From Apostichopus japonicus (Eukaryota; Echinodermata; Holothuroidea; Aspidochirotida; Stichopodidae): a stretch of 64,000 nucleotides of DNA. The stretch spans positions 28,688,984 to 28,752,983 of the forward strand of contig NC_092564.1 of the NCBI RefSeq assembly GCF_037975245.1, given 5' to 3'. The notes below the pieces were generated by a model that saw nothing but the letters and a program-made list of their open reading frames with translations, was not told the origin of the DNA and did not search any database. A program made the position numbers and the translations under genes. Below, piece by piece: positions 12,885 through 24,870 of this stretch. The first letter of the stretch is position 1, and every line of letters starts with the position of its first letter.

Positions 12885-15800
12885 ATGGAAAATATTGTAT
12901 TTTTCATAGTTGTAGCATTTATCATACTACATGTCAATACGGGGGATGGTCGTGAGTACAAGTGTAAACGTTGCAAAGATATTGTAACTAACAATTTAAT
13001 CCATTAAATTTGGGTGGTATATAGGTATATTACAGGAGGACTCATTGTCAAAAGATTAATATAGGCTATGTGTTGAAGTGGTGACGCGTACTTATATAGT
13101 ATATACTTCTGGCAAGCCAAGACATACATTGTCAAGCGCTTGGATTGTCTTCAGGCTGTATAGTAGAATAATTACAATAATTTCAATGATCCGACGAAGA
13201 ACAGTGTTGTAACAAGTCAAGTCACTGACTCGGACTTGATTTGGCTTGACTCGGGCCGGGAACAAATATGACTTGCATCGACTCGAGTCAAAACGAAATT
13301 GGCATATATGCCAAAAAAATGAAGTGTTAAATTTGAATCGTAAAGTGTTGAATTTAACACCCCACCCTGTTTGGATTAGGGACAACACCCACCGGGTCAA
13401 ATTAACACTTCAGAAGTGTAACATAATATAACACTTTGCGAGTGTTGCCTTAACAACACCCATACAAGTGTCAAAATAACACTTCCTGGTGTTGAAAGTA
13501 CACTACAGGGAGTAAAATTAACACAATAAAGTGTTCATTTGTTAAAACTTCTGGGTGTCAACATGACACTTCACGAAGTAAAATTAACACCATAAAGTGT
13601 TCATTTGTTAGCACTTCTGGGTGTCAAAATTGCACTTCAGGGAGTATAATTAACACTCTAGTGCACATTTTTTGGCCTTCTGGGTGTCAAAGTTCTGCTT
13701 CAGTGAGTAGAATTACCACCATATGGTGTTCATTTGTCATCTGTGTCAAGATGATACTTAATGGACTCTCAACACACAATAGTGCTCTCTCGTTTATACT
13801 TCTGGATGTATATTTAACTGCTGGTTTGTAAAGTTTTCCATGTTTATTATGTAATGCAAATACAATACTGTTATGTAAAATTTTGCCAGAAAAGTTTACA
13901 TCGCACCCGTTTAGAAAATATTTTATACAGGTTTTAGGTTAATTATTACCTAGTAATTAGGTAAACAATATGGATGCATGTTTGAATCGCTCACAGCAGA
14001 AAGTTACATTTAAGAGAGAGCAAAAAGCAATGACAACACAAACAATTCAGAATGTGGGATTTTCTACTCTACTACCTTCCTATTCCAGAGGTCCATTTAT
14101 TATATCCCATTAAATGTAAAACGAACAATTTAGGCTATAAAAGTATTGTCTTGTGGAATTAAGTCAACTTAAAAGTGCCAACATTTTCAAATGCTACAGT
14201 GCAGTTACTTGGTCTTTATTTTTTTGCACATGCCTTTTGTTTCTAGATTAAAGACAAAGAAACAACTCTTCCCAAAGTCAATTTCAAATAAGCAACAACT
14301 TTAGAAAAATTCTGATCCATGGGATGAGAAAACATGGAGTGCTGTGTATGATGACTGCTACACTACAGTGACTATGTCTTTGTTGTTGGCAAATGCCTTT
14401 TGGTATTCCAGATTAAATGCAAGAAACAACTCTTCCCAAAGTCAATTTCAAATAAGCAACAACTTTAGATATATGCTGATCCGTGGGATGAGAAAACGTG
14501 GAGTACTGTCTATGATGACTGCTACACTGCAGGTACTTTGTCTTTGTTGTTGGCTCGTGCCTTTGGTATTCCAAATTAAACACAAAGAAAAAACTCTTCC
14601 CAAAGAAAATTCCAAATAAGCAACAACTTTACATACATTCTGATCCATAAGATGAGGAAACATGGAGTTCTGTCTATGACAACTGCTAAACTGCAGTAAC
14701 TTTGTCTTTTTTGTCGGCACGGTGAGCATAAAAATCTCGAATCTGGTTGCGTTTCACACCACCAGGCAACTTGTAGACAACTTTTTGGAAAAATTCCCAG
14801 GCACCGAGACTTGCAATTTGGTATATTTCAGATTTAACAGGTAGAATAATTTGAAGCAAACATCAATGGCTTCATAAATGTCCTCTGGGGTAGGGCATGT
14901 CTCTGGATGATCACAAATGACTGCTTGGGGTGTATTTTGCTTCCTCCAAGAAGTTACACATATTGCTGAGGTCTTTCTGAAATCTTTTGCAAATAGAATT
15001 CCAAGTTGATGCTTCCTAAGTAACAACAAAGAAAAGAAAAGAAAATTCCCATCATAATGAAGTTGTGTTAAAACCTTCTTGGAGCATAAGCAGTTTTTTA
15101 CATGTACCCCTCACAAAACATGAACATTCCTAAAAAAAATGCCCACAATTTAATCAGTTGTGATTCTAACTTCTTCAAGTACGTTTGAATCTAGAAAGCC
15201 AGATGGCCTATAGTGATTACTTGTCAAAACAGGAACTTGCATTAAACTTTCATAAGACAAGAAAGGCAACTTTTATAACCAATGCATCATGTTAACAATG
15301 CTTAAAGCAATGCTCACTCCCACTGCAATTGTGTAGATTGATATGAATTATAACAGCTAGATCACTTCCATAAGATAGCTAAATTATAGTTGTGCCTAGG
15401 CTTAGGTCTAAAAGTATCACCAATCCACATCAGCTTCGGCCTACTTGCTACAACTTACAAGCTAAAATGGCAATTAGTGGTAATTATATATTGCATTACA
15501 TGAATATATGTTTATCCCTTATTGAACATAGTACCAGCGTGTTCTATAGGCCCATGCCCGATGCTATTTAAAATGCATTGTCTTGAAATAGCCTAAGTAT
15601 ACCCTACTACTACTAGTACTAGGCCTAGGCCTAGTAGTACTACTTAAAAAAGTGACTCGCAGGGTATACGAAGTTACGGTTAACGCACAAAAAGGAATAG
15701 AATGCACTAGATTACAATAAAGGCCTAGACCAAAGTCCTCCGTCCGTCCGAAGGCAATTCCGTTTAATGTTTACTTGTATGTAGGCTACACTGATTCGTT

Positions 15801-18470
15801 GACAATTATGAGTTGACTATGACAAACAGCAGCTAGCCTATTATATTAACTTATAGGATGACTTTAACGTTAGGTCTACGTAACGCAAGCGATTCAAATG
15901 CATTCGTCTACCCAGCTTAGTCGTGGGTCTCTAAGCATATCTCGTTCTTGTCACGTACACTTACATAATATCAAAACATACCTTCGAATTTTTCAATCAA
16001 TTCTTCCAGGCCCCAGTCTCCTATAACGTCCTTTTCATGCCATTGTAGCTCGTTATCGCACACTGAGTACGTAACGTTTTGTGGCTTGAACGTATATATG
16101 GCTGTGGTTACTATAGTACATTTAGTAACGATAAATGTCGACAAACTGGTACAAGTATTGCTAGGTACGGTAAATGTGTGTTCACGGTACGGTGGTACTT
16201 ACACTAAGAATCCAGCTGACGGGAGGTTTGACCAATCAGAATACTCGAACTGAAAGTACACTTCTGCAGGTGTTAAAAAATTCACGCTACATAAATTATG
16301 TAACCCTACTCAGGGTCAGAGTAACCCTTCAGGTGTAGGGTGAACGGCTACACCTGGAAAGTGTTAAAATTCAACACTCCATTTTTTTGCGTGTATAGGA
16401 TAGGCCTAACTTGTACTCGTCGAGTTAAAGTCAGAAGCTCGAGTCATTGTAAGAGATTATAGAGTCTTATTCTTGAAGGATATGCAGGAAGTACTGTAAG
16501 TTTGCCGCATATGCAGATATCTGGAACATTGCACAACAACACAGTGACGGTCGCAACTTTACAAAGATAATAAAAAATGTTTATACAGCACTCATTCCGA
16601 AATTACATTCAGTTTTGATGTTATAAAATGATGTTAAGCTTATACCGTCCTGTAATAAAATACTTTGCAGACTTTTCCCAGCTGTTCGGAATCTCTACCT
16701 CACAAGACAATAACAGAGATGAAGTGTCAAACGCCTCCAGAAAGAGTGAACAAGCACCGGAACGTCACAAAAGATATGCTTCACAGGCAGAGGTGAGCAA
16801 AAACGATTTGCCTGCTTCATTTTGCAAAAGAGTCCTCTGTAAGGAAGTCTGTAACAAGCTCTCTCTAAGAGTTTGAACAGGAAGCAGTGGTGTAGCCAGA
16901 GTTGGGGGGGTGTGGGGGGGGGGGGGTCAGCTAGGACAAAACGCGGACGACAAGATTGGCAAAAGCAAAATAAATATCCACGATATATGATCATCAAATG
17001 GTTACTTCTTTATAGCAGGGTGTGATCTGCCTCACAGAAAGTTTTCCCCGTTAGCCACTATACGCACAGAATTAGATTCTCTGAAGCAGCTAACTTTGAT
17101 GTAGATTTAGTGATTAGTCCTTTAGTCAAAGTTTGGTGCGTCGTATGGTACTTAATTGTCGCTCTAAATGCAACATCTCCATCTGGATAATACATCAGGT
17201 ATGAAATACCTTCGTGTACCTATACGTTGTAAATGCTTGATTTCTTACTTATATAAAGTGGCTTAATCGATGGGGATAGGATAGGGGGGGGGGGGTAAAT
17301 TTCATGTTGTTCTCTTATACGCACAACGCTACTTGGTGAAAACGAATGCGATCGATCTGGGGCAATATATGTTGTACGCTTTACGACCTTGTGAAAACTG
17401 TTCCGATTGGTTCAGTAATTTTATCTGCCGACTCGATTGTCTCTTGCTACGAAATCAAGTGACAGGTCGCAATCTAATAGCTAAAAAAAAAGATAGTTTC
17501 ATGTTTTTTTGAATTACATAAGTATTTAAATGCTTTCTCGATATGCCAGGAGTAGTGTCAGCAATATCAGCAAATGGTATTGGCTTAAGTGTTGGTAGAT
17601 CTTGCAGAATTTCTTTAGTTAGCACTAAGCAGAATTGGCTATTAAGGACCTCCGCTCTTTCTTTGGCTTTTGAGGCCGAGGCGACCGGCGCTCTGGAGAG
17701 GCCTAACACCAAAAGCCTCTCGGCTAAAAATGTTAAAATTAGCGGTCAGCAATACTATTATATTGAGGTACCAAGGCCCAGATGCCGAGACAATTTTCAA
17801 TTCGCACTTATCGATTTAATTGCTATTGTATCAAGGAGTCGAAGCAATTAGGCTAACAATTGATATTTACAGGGGCCAACCCGCATATAGTTTCACATTA
17901 TTAGGCTCAATACTACGTTCTTTCTCCGTCTTGAACATGACCTCCCTGATAAGAGATCATTAAGCATCTGCGACCCAAATGGAAATATCAATCTCCCCCC
18001 CCCCCAATTACCTGGACCCGACCCTCTCCCCCTCTGATTACCCCAACCAATCCCCAGCTCAACCCTAATTTGAGCAATCAGATACGGTACGGTCGACGGT
18101 AGTAAATATTTAATGATATAGAACGAGAAACATGTATCATACCGTCGTACAGAGACAGATACATATTGAACTCTCATTACTCCATGAAACTTCACGGCTG
18201 GTCAGATACTAATATCATAATTATAACATTTCTTCGCGACACTCCAGTGCACCAGGGTAACGTTGTCTTCGTTCTTTGAATCCACAGTTGAAAGAGGAGC
18301 AGTATGAGGAGGAAGATGGCTGGTTTGTCTTGAATTTGAACAGCGTTCTCTGTTTCTTTGCTATGATATTTTTCACAACTGGGATGCTGTGTACATTATA
18401 CTTGGCATGCTTTAAGGACAAGCCCAAGGATAAAGGGATGGTCGGGGGTTTCATGGATCAATTTCGGTGA
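12885..18470 (+). CDS. Small single-pass type I membrane protein, unrecognised family
   Basis: Three exons join in phase: 12885-12951, 16671-16792 and 18288-18470, giving 123 residues. Donors are C|GTGAGT and GAG|GTGAGC; acceptors are tactttgcag and gaatccacag. Residues 1 to about 21 form a hydrophobic signal peptide (FFIVVAFIILHV). Residues 22-75 are a hydrophilic, probably extracellular segment, acidic near its end (EEQYEEEDGW). Residues 82-105 form one membrane helix rich in Phe, Met and Cys, and a short basic tail ends GGFMDQFR. The tail contains KDKPKDKG. No known family is recognised, so no function is given. The first intron carries a 3.1-kb inverted-repeat element and the second a LINE fragment. 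No AATAAA is obvious soon after the stop. The independent agreement of phases, signal peptide and membrane helix is the main support. Confidence 0.6.
13400..13790. repeat. Subterminal 66-bp tandem repeats of the TIR element
   Basis: About five diverged units carry GTAAAATTAACAC, AAAGTGTTCATTTGTT and CTTCTGGGTGTCAA at 66-bp spacing (repeat starts near 13512, 13578, 13644 and 13707). The AACACTT/AAGTGTT words match the terminal inverted repeats, as in transposase-binding subterminal arrays. Confidence 0.8.
14200..14700. repeat. Three-copy repeat of about 162 bp
   Basis: Three units share AACTCTTCCCAAAG, AAATAAGCAACAACTTTA, CTGATCC and GATGACTGCTACACT, at about 162-bp spacing (GATGACTGC near 14350 and 14513, diverged GACAACTGC near 14675). 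The last unit overlaps the 3' end of the SAM-type gene remnant, so the repeat may be a multiplied gene tail. Confidence 0.8.
14686..15015 (-). pseudogene. C-terminal exon of a SAMD3-like gene, frameshifted
   Basis: A strong acceptor (tttgttgttacttag) precedes an open stretch containing ICDHPETCPTPEDIYEAIDV and CFKLFYLLNLKY. This resembles the C-terminal part of the SAM-domain (SAMD3-like) proteins often found in multiple copies in fish and invertebrates. The expected continuation, AWEFFQKVVYKLPGG followed by RNQIRDFYAHR, is present but in another frame, so one frameshift lies near 14790-14800. The stop is at 14686. Family assignment is from memory of the pattern and is tentative; decay is seen directly. 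Confidence 0.45.
15982..16113 (-). pseudogene. SAM-like N-terminal exon of the same gene remnant
   Basis: The open frame reads through ELQWHEKDV and DWGLEELIEKFEG and ends at a good donor, GAAG|GTATGT. The pattern W-x-x-x-D-V, then W-G-L-x-x-L-I-x-x-F-E is the first half of a SAM domain as seen in SAMD3-like proteins. It ends in phase 1 whereas the exon at 15015 starts in phase 2, so at least one exon is missing or unseen between them. Its upstream start was not resolved. Confidence 0.45.
16890..17300. repeat. Dispersed repeat bounded by poly-G, copy 1 (related copy at 44020-44500)
   Basis: Shared words with 44020-44500 include TTAGC(C/T)AC, CTCTGAA, TTAACTTTGA or CTAACTTTGA, AGTCAAA, TCGTATG, ACTT(G/A)ATTGTCG, GCAACATCT and AAATGCTTGAT in the same order. 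Each copy ends in or near a G-run. Probably an old non-autonomous transposon. Confidence 0.7.
17530..17720 (-). pseudogene. Non-LTR retrotransposon fragment (linker before reverse transcriptase)
   Basis: The minus-strand frame contains KAKERAEVLNSQF, LTKEILQDLPTL and ADTTPGI. This matches the conserved segment between endonuclease and reverse transcriptase of Jockey/RTE-like LINEs (KAE-x-LN-x-QF-x-SVFTKE). Only about 60 residues survive. The overlapping plus-strand open frame is a shadow. Confidence 0.5.
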
Positions 18471-19506
18471 ACTGGAAGTTACTCCCTATACTACATGTGA
18501 TAAATGAGAATCTATAAAGTCAGGGTGCGGTGAACAGGACTGAAGTGAAACTGGCATCTACAAGCTTCATCTAGGACGAGGAGAAAGACAGGAAAGTGGA
18601 AGGTTTTTGGTCAATTTAGATAGCCATACAGTAACTTTGCAGATTCAAACTTTCTTCTCAATATCGAAGCTTGTGCTTTTTGTCCTATGACGTTATGCCT
18701 TGTAGTTTTGTCTAAGGTAGACACTGTTATTCACATATGATGTCATTTCCTTTCGCCAGGATTGCATGGATTGTCCCGGATTTTATTTATATAAAAATAC
18801 ACAAAAGTTGAAATTTTGCGAAAAATTAATTTATAAAACGCAAACGAAAAATCCGGTCACATTTGACATGGAGCTAAAGTTGCTTTTTCTGTACGTTGTA
18901 GGACTCTACATGTACCTGATCGTTATAAAAAAAATATCGTCAAAGAAGATTGTTAGGCTGTAAGAGATATGTTACCGAAGGGATTGTAATGCACAAGGGA
19001 TGCAAAGCATGTTTGATCGTTTAGTTCAATAATAGTTTTCCTTTGCATCCAATTATTTCATCAGTAACGATGGATGGTGGGAGCTGAGGGTGGGACTGAC
19101 AAGGGTACTGTAAGGGTCATGCTGATTGTTTCCTCATTACTTATCTGGAGCATTGCAAGGCCACTGCTAAACAACATGAGTTGGGGAGGGGGGAGCGGGG
19201 TTAGGGGTCTAGAAGTGTTGGTTTTCTACACCATCACTTTCTATTATATTGGTTGGAAGCAATCCACATTACATTAAGGAAGTTTTTCACATTTGTACTT
19301 TCGTCAACCTGTTCTTGTATTAAACTATTTAAGCATGTCATGCAAACAGAAAGTAAATGAATTAATGTAAATAATAATTGCTGAGAACATTAAAATGATC
19401 TTGTTTACGAGACAAAAAAAATTATGATAATAATACTTAACACTGAGTCAACTCTTTGCCACTCTTATATTTCTCCCACTCCATAAATAAATATCTTATG
19501 TCAGCA

Positions 19507-19610
19507 GTGAAGTGTACAGATCAAAACAGCCAAATATAAAATACCATGTAGACAATATGTGAAGTGTACAGATCAAAACAGCCAAATATAAAATACCATG
19601 TAGACAATAT
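19507..19610. repeat. Perfect 52-bp tandem duplication
   Basis: The 52-bp unit starting GTGAAGTGTACAGATC occurs twice back to back (19507-19558 and 19559-19610) without a mismatch, which suggests a very recent duplication or an assembly artefact. Confidence 0.95.
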
Positions 19611-20859
19611 CAAATATAGAAAATATGGATACAAATAAAACATTTCCAGATCAAATTATTTGGATATTCTGTAAGCTTCTGTCAGTAGAACCATAAACCA
19701 CAAACTATGGAATTAAAAGAGCACCAAACAAACGCAAGGCATTTTGGAAGTCTCTGACTTTTCTAGTTTCAGTGTTACAATACATTTCTTTGGGAAGTAT
19801 CAATATCTTTGGACCAATTTGTCACAAAATGTATTCAACAATCCTTAAGGTATAACTTAAAACTGTTACAAGAAATTTTGAAGAAAAAATATCGAATTAG
19901 GTGCAATTCTGGTATGTTCTTGTAGTGGTTTTCACTTTTAAACCTTTCAAAGTTTAATATTGCAAAATCTTAAACAATATGATGCATATTGGCCAACTCA
20001 GCTCCTCTCTTCAAATGTAATCCATTCTTTATAACAAATCCTGTACAAAACAGCATGAAAACACCTTAGCATGCATCACTGATATCCCAATACCACTTTT
20101 CTTTGAATCTTTGGCATTATTTGCAGACAAAATGTTATGTTTTGATACTGATCCCTAGGTTAATTGTGATTAAATTGGTAGTCCACCCACATTGATGATA
20201 AGCTGTTAAGATGTCATGGTAAATCAAAAAGGAAAATATAAGCACAAGGATATGCATCACTTACATTGATATACTTAATTTAACAACACCTTAAAATAAT
20301 TAGCCTCTCTGACTTGTCCTTTCATATCCCAGTCTTAAACAAGTTTATGTGTTTGGGAGTGGAGGTGGGGTTCCTTGGTTACATTAAGTATCAGAATCAT
20401 CAAAGGTAGTCACTTATTAAATATGCTGTTAACTAACATACATCAGATCCTCAAATATACATATACCTAATATAATCCAAACATAAAAATATGTATTTCA
20501 GACTTAATGAAAACACAAGTAAACAAAATCCATGAATATAAAAGTTAAAGCTGAAATTAATTTAATATAATACTAGCATGATAATAAATCATAGCACAAC
20601 AACAAACTGGCTCTTCCTTTGTTCCCCCTCCCTCCCCCACCCAACCTGAGCTTTGTGTAAGAAACCTATAAATTAAGAGTTGCCTCTCTTTTGTAAATGG
20701 AAAGTACATCTTTGTAATGACACAGAATGCTTAAATGCATGGAGGTTTTGGTGATATCAGTACACTAGACTGCTTGTTCACCAGAAATAGATTTTAGCAA
20801 TGTCCTGAACCACTGTTCTGATGTACAATTACACTATGGCGTGATAATCACAGTCCAGT

Positions 20860-21990
20860 GAACTGTAGGTGGCAATACATACCTCCACCAGAAACAATAG
20901 GGGTATTGTACTCAATGTGATGCATCCACAAACCAAGTATGAGAAGTATCTATGACTCCTACCTTGAGATATCATAGTTAAAGGTTTTCGATATTTGAGT
21001 CAGATCTGCCATTTATCCAATTCCTGATGTCACAGAGCCATTTCCAGGTAAAATCAATTTTTTTGCTTGATAATTGTTACTCATTTTTCTAAACGAAAGG
21101 ACAATTCTTTTCCCACTAAAATCAATGTCAATTTGTAACTGATGTGTAGAACTTTGATATTTCAACAAAGAAAATCCCAGACACTACACCCAATGAGGAA
21201 AACAGTTGAAGAAGAAAATAAAGAAACACATTACATTCCAGTCACAAGTGGCTCTGTGATTCATTTTAGACTTACTTCCAAGTCCTCTTTCATACATATG
21301 AAGGAGACTTTTACTTTAAACCTTGTCTCTTTGTCTGATTAGAAAAACATGATTTTCTCCTGCAAACTTTGTTTTCAAATATACTTTCAAATGTAAATCA
21401 TGATATTAAATACACTGCAAAATATTTCAGAATGCATTGAAAATAAACTTGGGTGATAGTCCAGTGAGTACATGATCTATATACAAGCTTACATACAGAA
21501 GTGGATTTGACTTCTTCTTTTGTAAATCTTAAGCTTAATTAAAGTAATTAAATATACTATTATAAAGTAAACATTATGTCCTTCCTTCTCATTAATATGC
21601 AAGTTATCAGCACCCAAAACAAAAGGCTTCCTGAACACAATACTTCACAAAGAATAACATCTGTTCAAGCTTACCTTCTTGAGATATCATGTTTACAAGG
21701 TTTTCAGAATTTGAGCCCTGCTGACCTCAAATGACCTTTGACCTCCACCAAGAACAATAGGATTCTCTACTAACTATAATGCATCCACATACCAAGTATG
21801 AAAATTAATCATGCTCTTAACTTGAGATATCATGTTTTCAAGGTTTTCAGTTTTTTACCCCTGATGAACAAATGACCTTTGACCTCCACCAAAACAATAG
21901 GGTCTTCCTTTCAATATGAAATATCTACACACTACATAATGTAAATCTTTTTTCCTATCTTGATATATCGGATTAACAAACTGGGCGCCT
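20860..21990. repeat. Dispersed repeat family with TGACCTTTGACCTCCACC core, several copies
   Basis: Diverged copies lie at about 20880-21010, 21660-21830 and 21840-21990. All carry CACCA-x-AACAATAG, ATGCATCCACA, CCAAGTATGA, TTGAGATATCAT and AAGGTTTTC in the same order. Related blocks occur near 29460-29720 and 48080-48260. No coding sequence. Confidence 0.75.
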
Positions 21991-22202
21991 CACAGACATA
22001 TATACATACATACACACACCATCATGATTGCGTTAGTTACGATTCCCATCAAAACTAAAGTTCCCTTTAGTTATTTAGAAAGTGCCCTTTTGTTGCATTT
22101 TCAATTGACAATCTGGTTTTTATAATACAGCCTGAAGTTAAACGATCATTAATGTACCTTTATGGAAAGATATTCTACCTTTTAAGCCACCCAAGTTTAA
22201 TG

Positions 22203-22760
22203 ATAAAAAATAATACTTATTTATATAGCGCATTTACCGACAGCCTCAATGTGCTTTACAAGAAATGAAATGAGTACAAAAATACAGCATAGTAGTACAA
22301 ACACTTAAATATACACCAAAGGATCGAAAAATAACAAGGTCCAATGAGGATAGCATGTGAATATAAAGTGGGATTTTAAGACGATTTTCAAATTGTCTAT
22401 GGTAGGGGCTTTCCTACTGTGGGTGGGGAGAGTGTTCCAGAGTTTGTGGGCCACAACTGAATGAACGCTCACCGTATGTTTTAAATTTTGGTGGCTTTAG
22501 GAGAATACCACTGTGAGATCTGAGTGAGCGAGTTGGAATTTGTAAGGTGAGTAAGTTGGAAAAAGAGTTTGGGGCAAAACCATGGATGGCTTTGCAAGTA
22601 AGGGTTGAGAAGTTTGTACTTTATTCTTTCAGAAACAGGAAACCAGTGAAGTTGGTGGAGAACAGGTTTAATGTGGGATCTGTTATCTGTGTTATATGCA
22701 GTGAGGCAAGGTTTGTCAATGCCAAAATCAAGCATTAAAAAGGTGCAAGACACAACATTG
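22203..22760 (-). pseudogene. 3' end of a LINE-type retrotransposon
   Basis: The minus strand encodes PVLHQLHWFPVSERIKYKLL, the well-known region after the reverse transcriptase of CR1/L2/Rex-like elements. Frameshifts then interrupt homology to the GERSF and WNSLP-like segments. The element ends with GCGCTATATAAATAAGTATT and an A/T-rich tail at 22203, the typical 3' terminus. Only the 3' end is present, a 5'-truncated insertion. Confidence 0.75.
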
Positions 22761-23701
22761 GATTTACTGGTTGAAATAACCACATTTGTTTCTTTAGGAT
22801 GCTGTTCACTGCCAGACTGATAATGACACGACTCAACCACCGTTAAGTGGAATATTGTGGATGGTCGGGCAGAGAGTACTACCATTGATTCAAGTTGTGT
22901 TGGTTTCAGTCAGGAAAACATAAATACATACTCTATGTCATCTATATCGATTTCAACGGTGACAAAAATATTGATATGCTCGTTCTATGAACCGTGTTTA
23001 CCTCAGATTTTCAAAGATTTTCTTTAATTTTAATATTCCTTACATGAAGCTCTGATATTTCATAAACATTCTTATACTAGAAAGTCCTACTATCTTTAGG
23101 CCACATTGAATTTGACTTTTAACTAAGCATACTAATCTAGTAGAATTTGTAACAATAAACTAGAATTGACATATTCATCAACAACAAAGTAACTGATAGG
23201 AATTGATGTCATCTGTGATTGAGTACAACAGATCTTCTTCATACTGCTCACCATACAAATAGTGACCCATTGTACATATAACAACTAGTATAAACCTAAC
23301 TATAAGTGACTCAAGCTAAGATAGCTAAATATGTATCACAATCATCTTTTATTAGTCAGCCTGAAAAGGAATTATTTGACTGTGGTATTTACAATTGTTT
23401 TTATTAGTTTTTGTATTTTGAATGTCATATGGAAGCTCTAGATTTTTCACATCAGTATCTGTTATTCTCTGGCAAAAGGATCACCATGTATATATATGCT
23501 AATACCAGCACTGAGTACACAAAGAATCTTACAAAACTATACTGACAATGCAAACATAATACTCGCTAATCTTTGAATATTCTTAACTCTTACATTCCTG
23601 TGTCCAATCAACATATGCATACAAATCTACATTAACAGAACGAAAGGGGTGACGTTCTACGCCCGACTGACACATTATCAGGTATTTTCATTGGAAAAAA
23701 A

Positions 23702-24045
23702 AATGTACAGTAATCCTGTTAGTAACATATATAAAGTGTACATACATCCTGTTACTAACATATATAAAGTGTACAGTCATCCTGTTACTAACATATATAA
23801 AGTGTACATACATCCTGTTAGTAACATATATAAAGTGTACAGTCATCCTGTTACTAACATATATAAAGTGTACATACATCCTGTTAGTAACATATATAAA
23901 GTGTACATACATCCTGTTAGTAACAAATATAAAGTGTACAGTCATCCTGTTAGTAACATATATAAAGTGTACATACATCCTGTTAGTAACATATATAAAG
24001 TGTACATACATCCTATTAGTAACATATATAAAGTGTACAGTCATC
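23702..24045. repeat. 33-bp satellite, about ten copies
   Basis: Ten copies of a unit containing TAACATATATAAAGTGTACA plus ATCCTGTTA occur at 33-bp spacing. Two variants (CATAC and CAGTC before ATCCTGTT) alternate, forming 66-bp and later 99-bp higher-order units. Because 33 is a multiple of three, both strands appear open for over 100 codons; these frames are not genes. Confidence 0.95.
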
Positions 24046-24779
24046 CTCTAGGAGCCATAAACTACTGATCTAGCAAAGATCTATTGCCTACAATTCTAGC
24101 AATAGGAACAGCATATTTAGATAGGGCTCTCAACAGGCGGGTAGCGAGGAATTTGCTAAGGGAGGGGCGAAACTGTAGGCAAACTATCAGAGCCGTACAT
24201 ACGGCATTGCAAACTACTATCTAAGCGTAGGGCCACCATGGGTTGGCGCGAAGGGTACAAGAAAATTGTCGCTGAAAATGCCTCCCAGATCGCTGCAAAT
24301 GGTACTTTACAGGCCTTCTAAGTTGCATCTTAGCATTTTCTCTTTTGAAATTACTAGCGATATCATAAAAAACATGCAAAAAAATATGCTCAAGGGGGGG
24401 GGGGGGCGGCGGCCCCTCTACGTGCCTGGCTTTTAACTAGTAGTAATATAATGTGGAATATGTCACATTGTTCGCCACCAAAATATCCTTTAACATCAAA
24501 ATAGCATTCATTGTTAGTATGCCTGAAATATTTCTGGCTAAGTTCCGTGATGAATGAAAGTGATACTTTAAATAATTTGAGTCCTACTTACATCCTCTAC
24601 TCACTAGTTCAAGGTGACCCATAACAGTACTGTGTATATCTTACATAAAAGAAAAAACTAAAGAAGGGACTTTTGTCAAACTTCTTGCAATTTAGGTTTT
24701 GTTACTGGGTTAGGAAAATAGATTCCACAAGAGAGAAACCATATCCATTAACCTCTGGACAATCTTACCAGCAAAAATA

Positions 24780-24870
24780 CAAGAAGCTTTGTATGTATGT
24801 ATGTATGTATGGGTGTGTGTGTATGCGTATATGTACGTGTGGGTGTAAGAATGTATGTGTGCATGGGTAT
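24780..24870. repeat. TGTA/TGTG-rich microsatellite
   Basis: TATG repeats followed by degenerate GTGTGTGTATG sequence. Simple repeat only. Confidence 0.85.

Larger units (their letters stand above)
13309..16393. mobile_element. 3.1-kb terminal-inverted-repeat element carrying SAM-domain gene remains
   Basis: The left end reads TGCCAAAAAAATGAAGTGTT and the right end, reversed, CACGCAAAAAAATGGAGTGTT; each continues into AAATTT or GAATTTT. TATA flanks both ends (13305-13308 and 16394-16397), a possible 4-bp target duplication. Inside are subterminal 66-bp repeats (13400-13790), a threefold 162-bp repeat (about 14200-14700) and a broken minus-strand SAM-type gene. No transposase is seen, so it is either non-autonomous or its SAM-type gene is part of the element. 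It sits in intron 1 of the small membrane protein gene. Confidence 0.6.
18471..22200. other. Intergenic stretch, repeats only
   Basis: AT-rich DNA with no supportable exon. It includes a perfect 52-bp tandem duplication at 19507-19610 and three or more copies of a dispersed repeat between 20860 and 21990. Confidence 0.5.

Noticed and set aside
17543-17851. Plus-strand 102-codon open frame
   Set aside because: It is antisense to a LINE-type coding fragment and has no recognisable domain.
23649-24068. Open frames over 110 codons on both strands
   Set aside because: They are translations of the 33-bp satellite, whose length is a multiple of three, and have no start context, splice signals or known domain.
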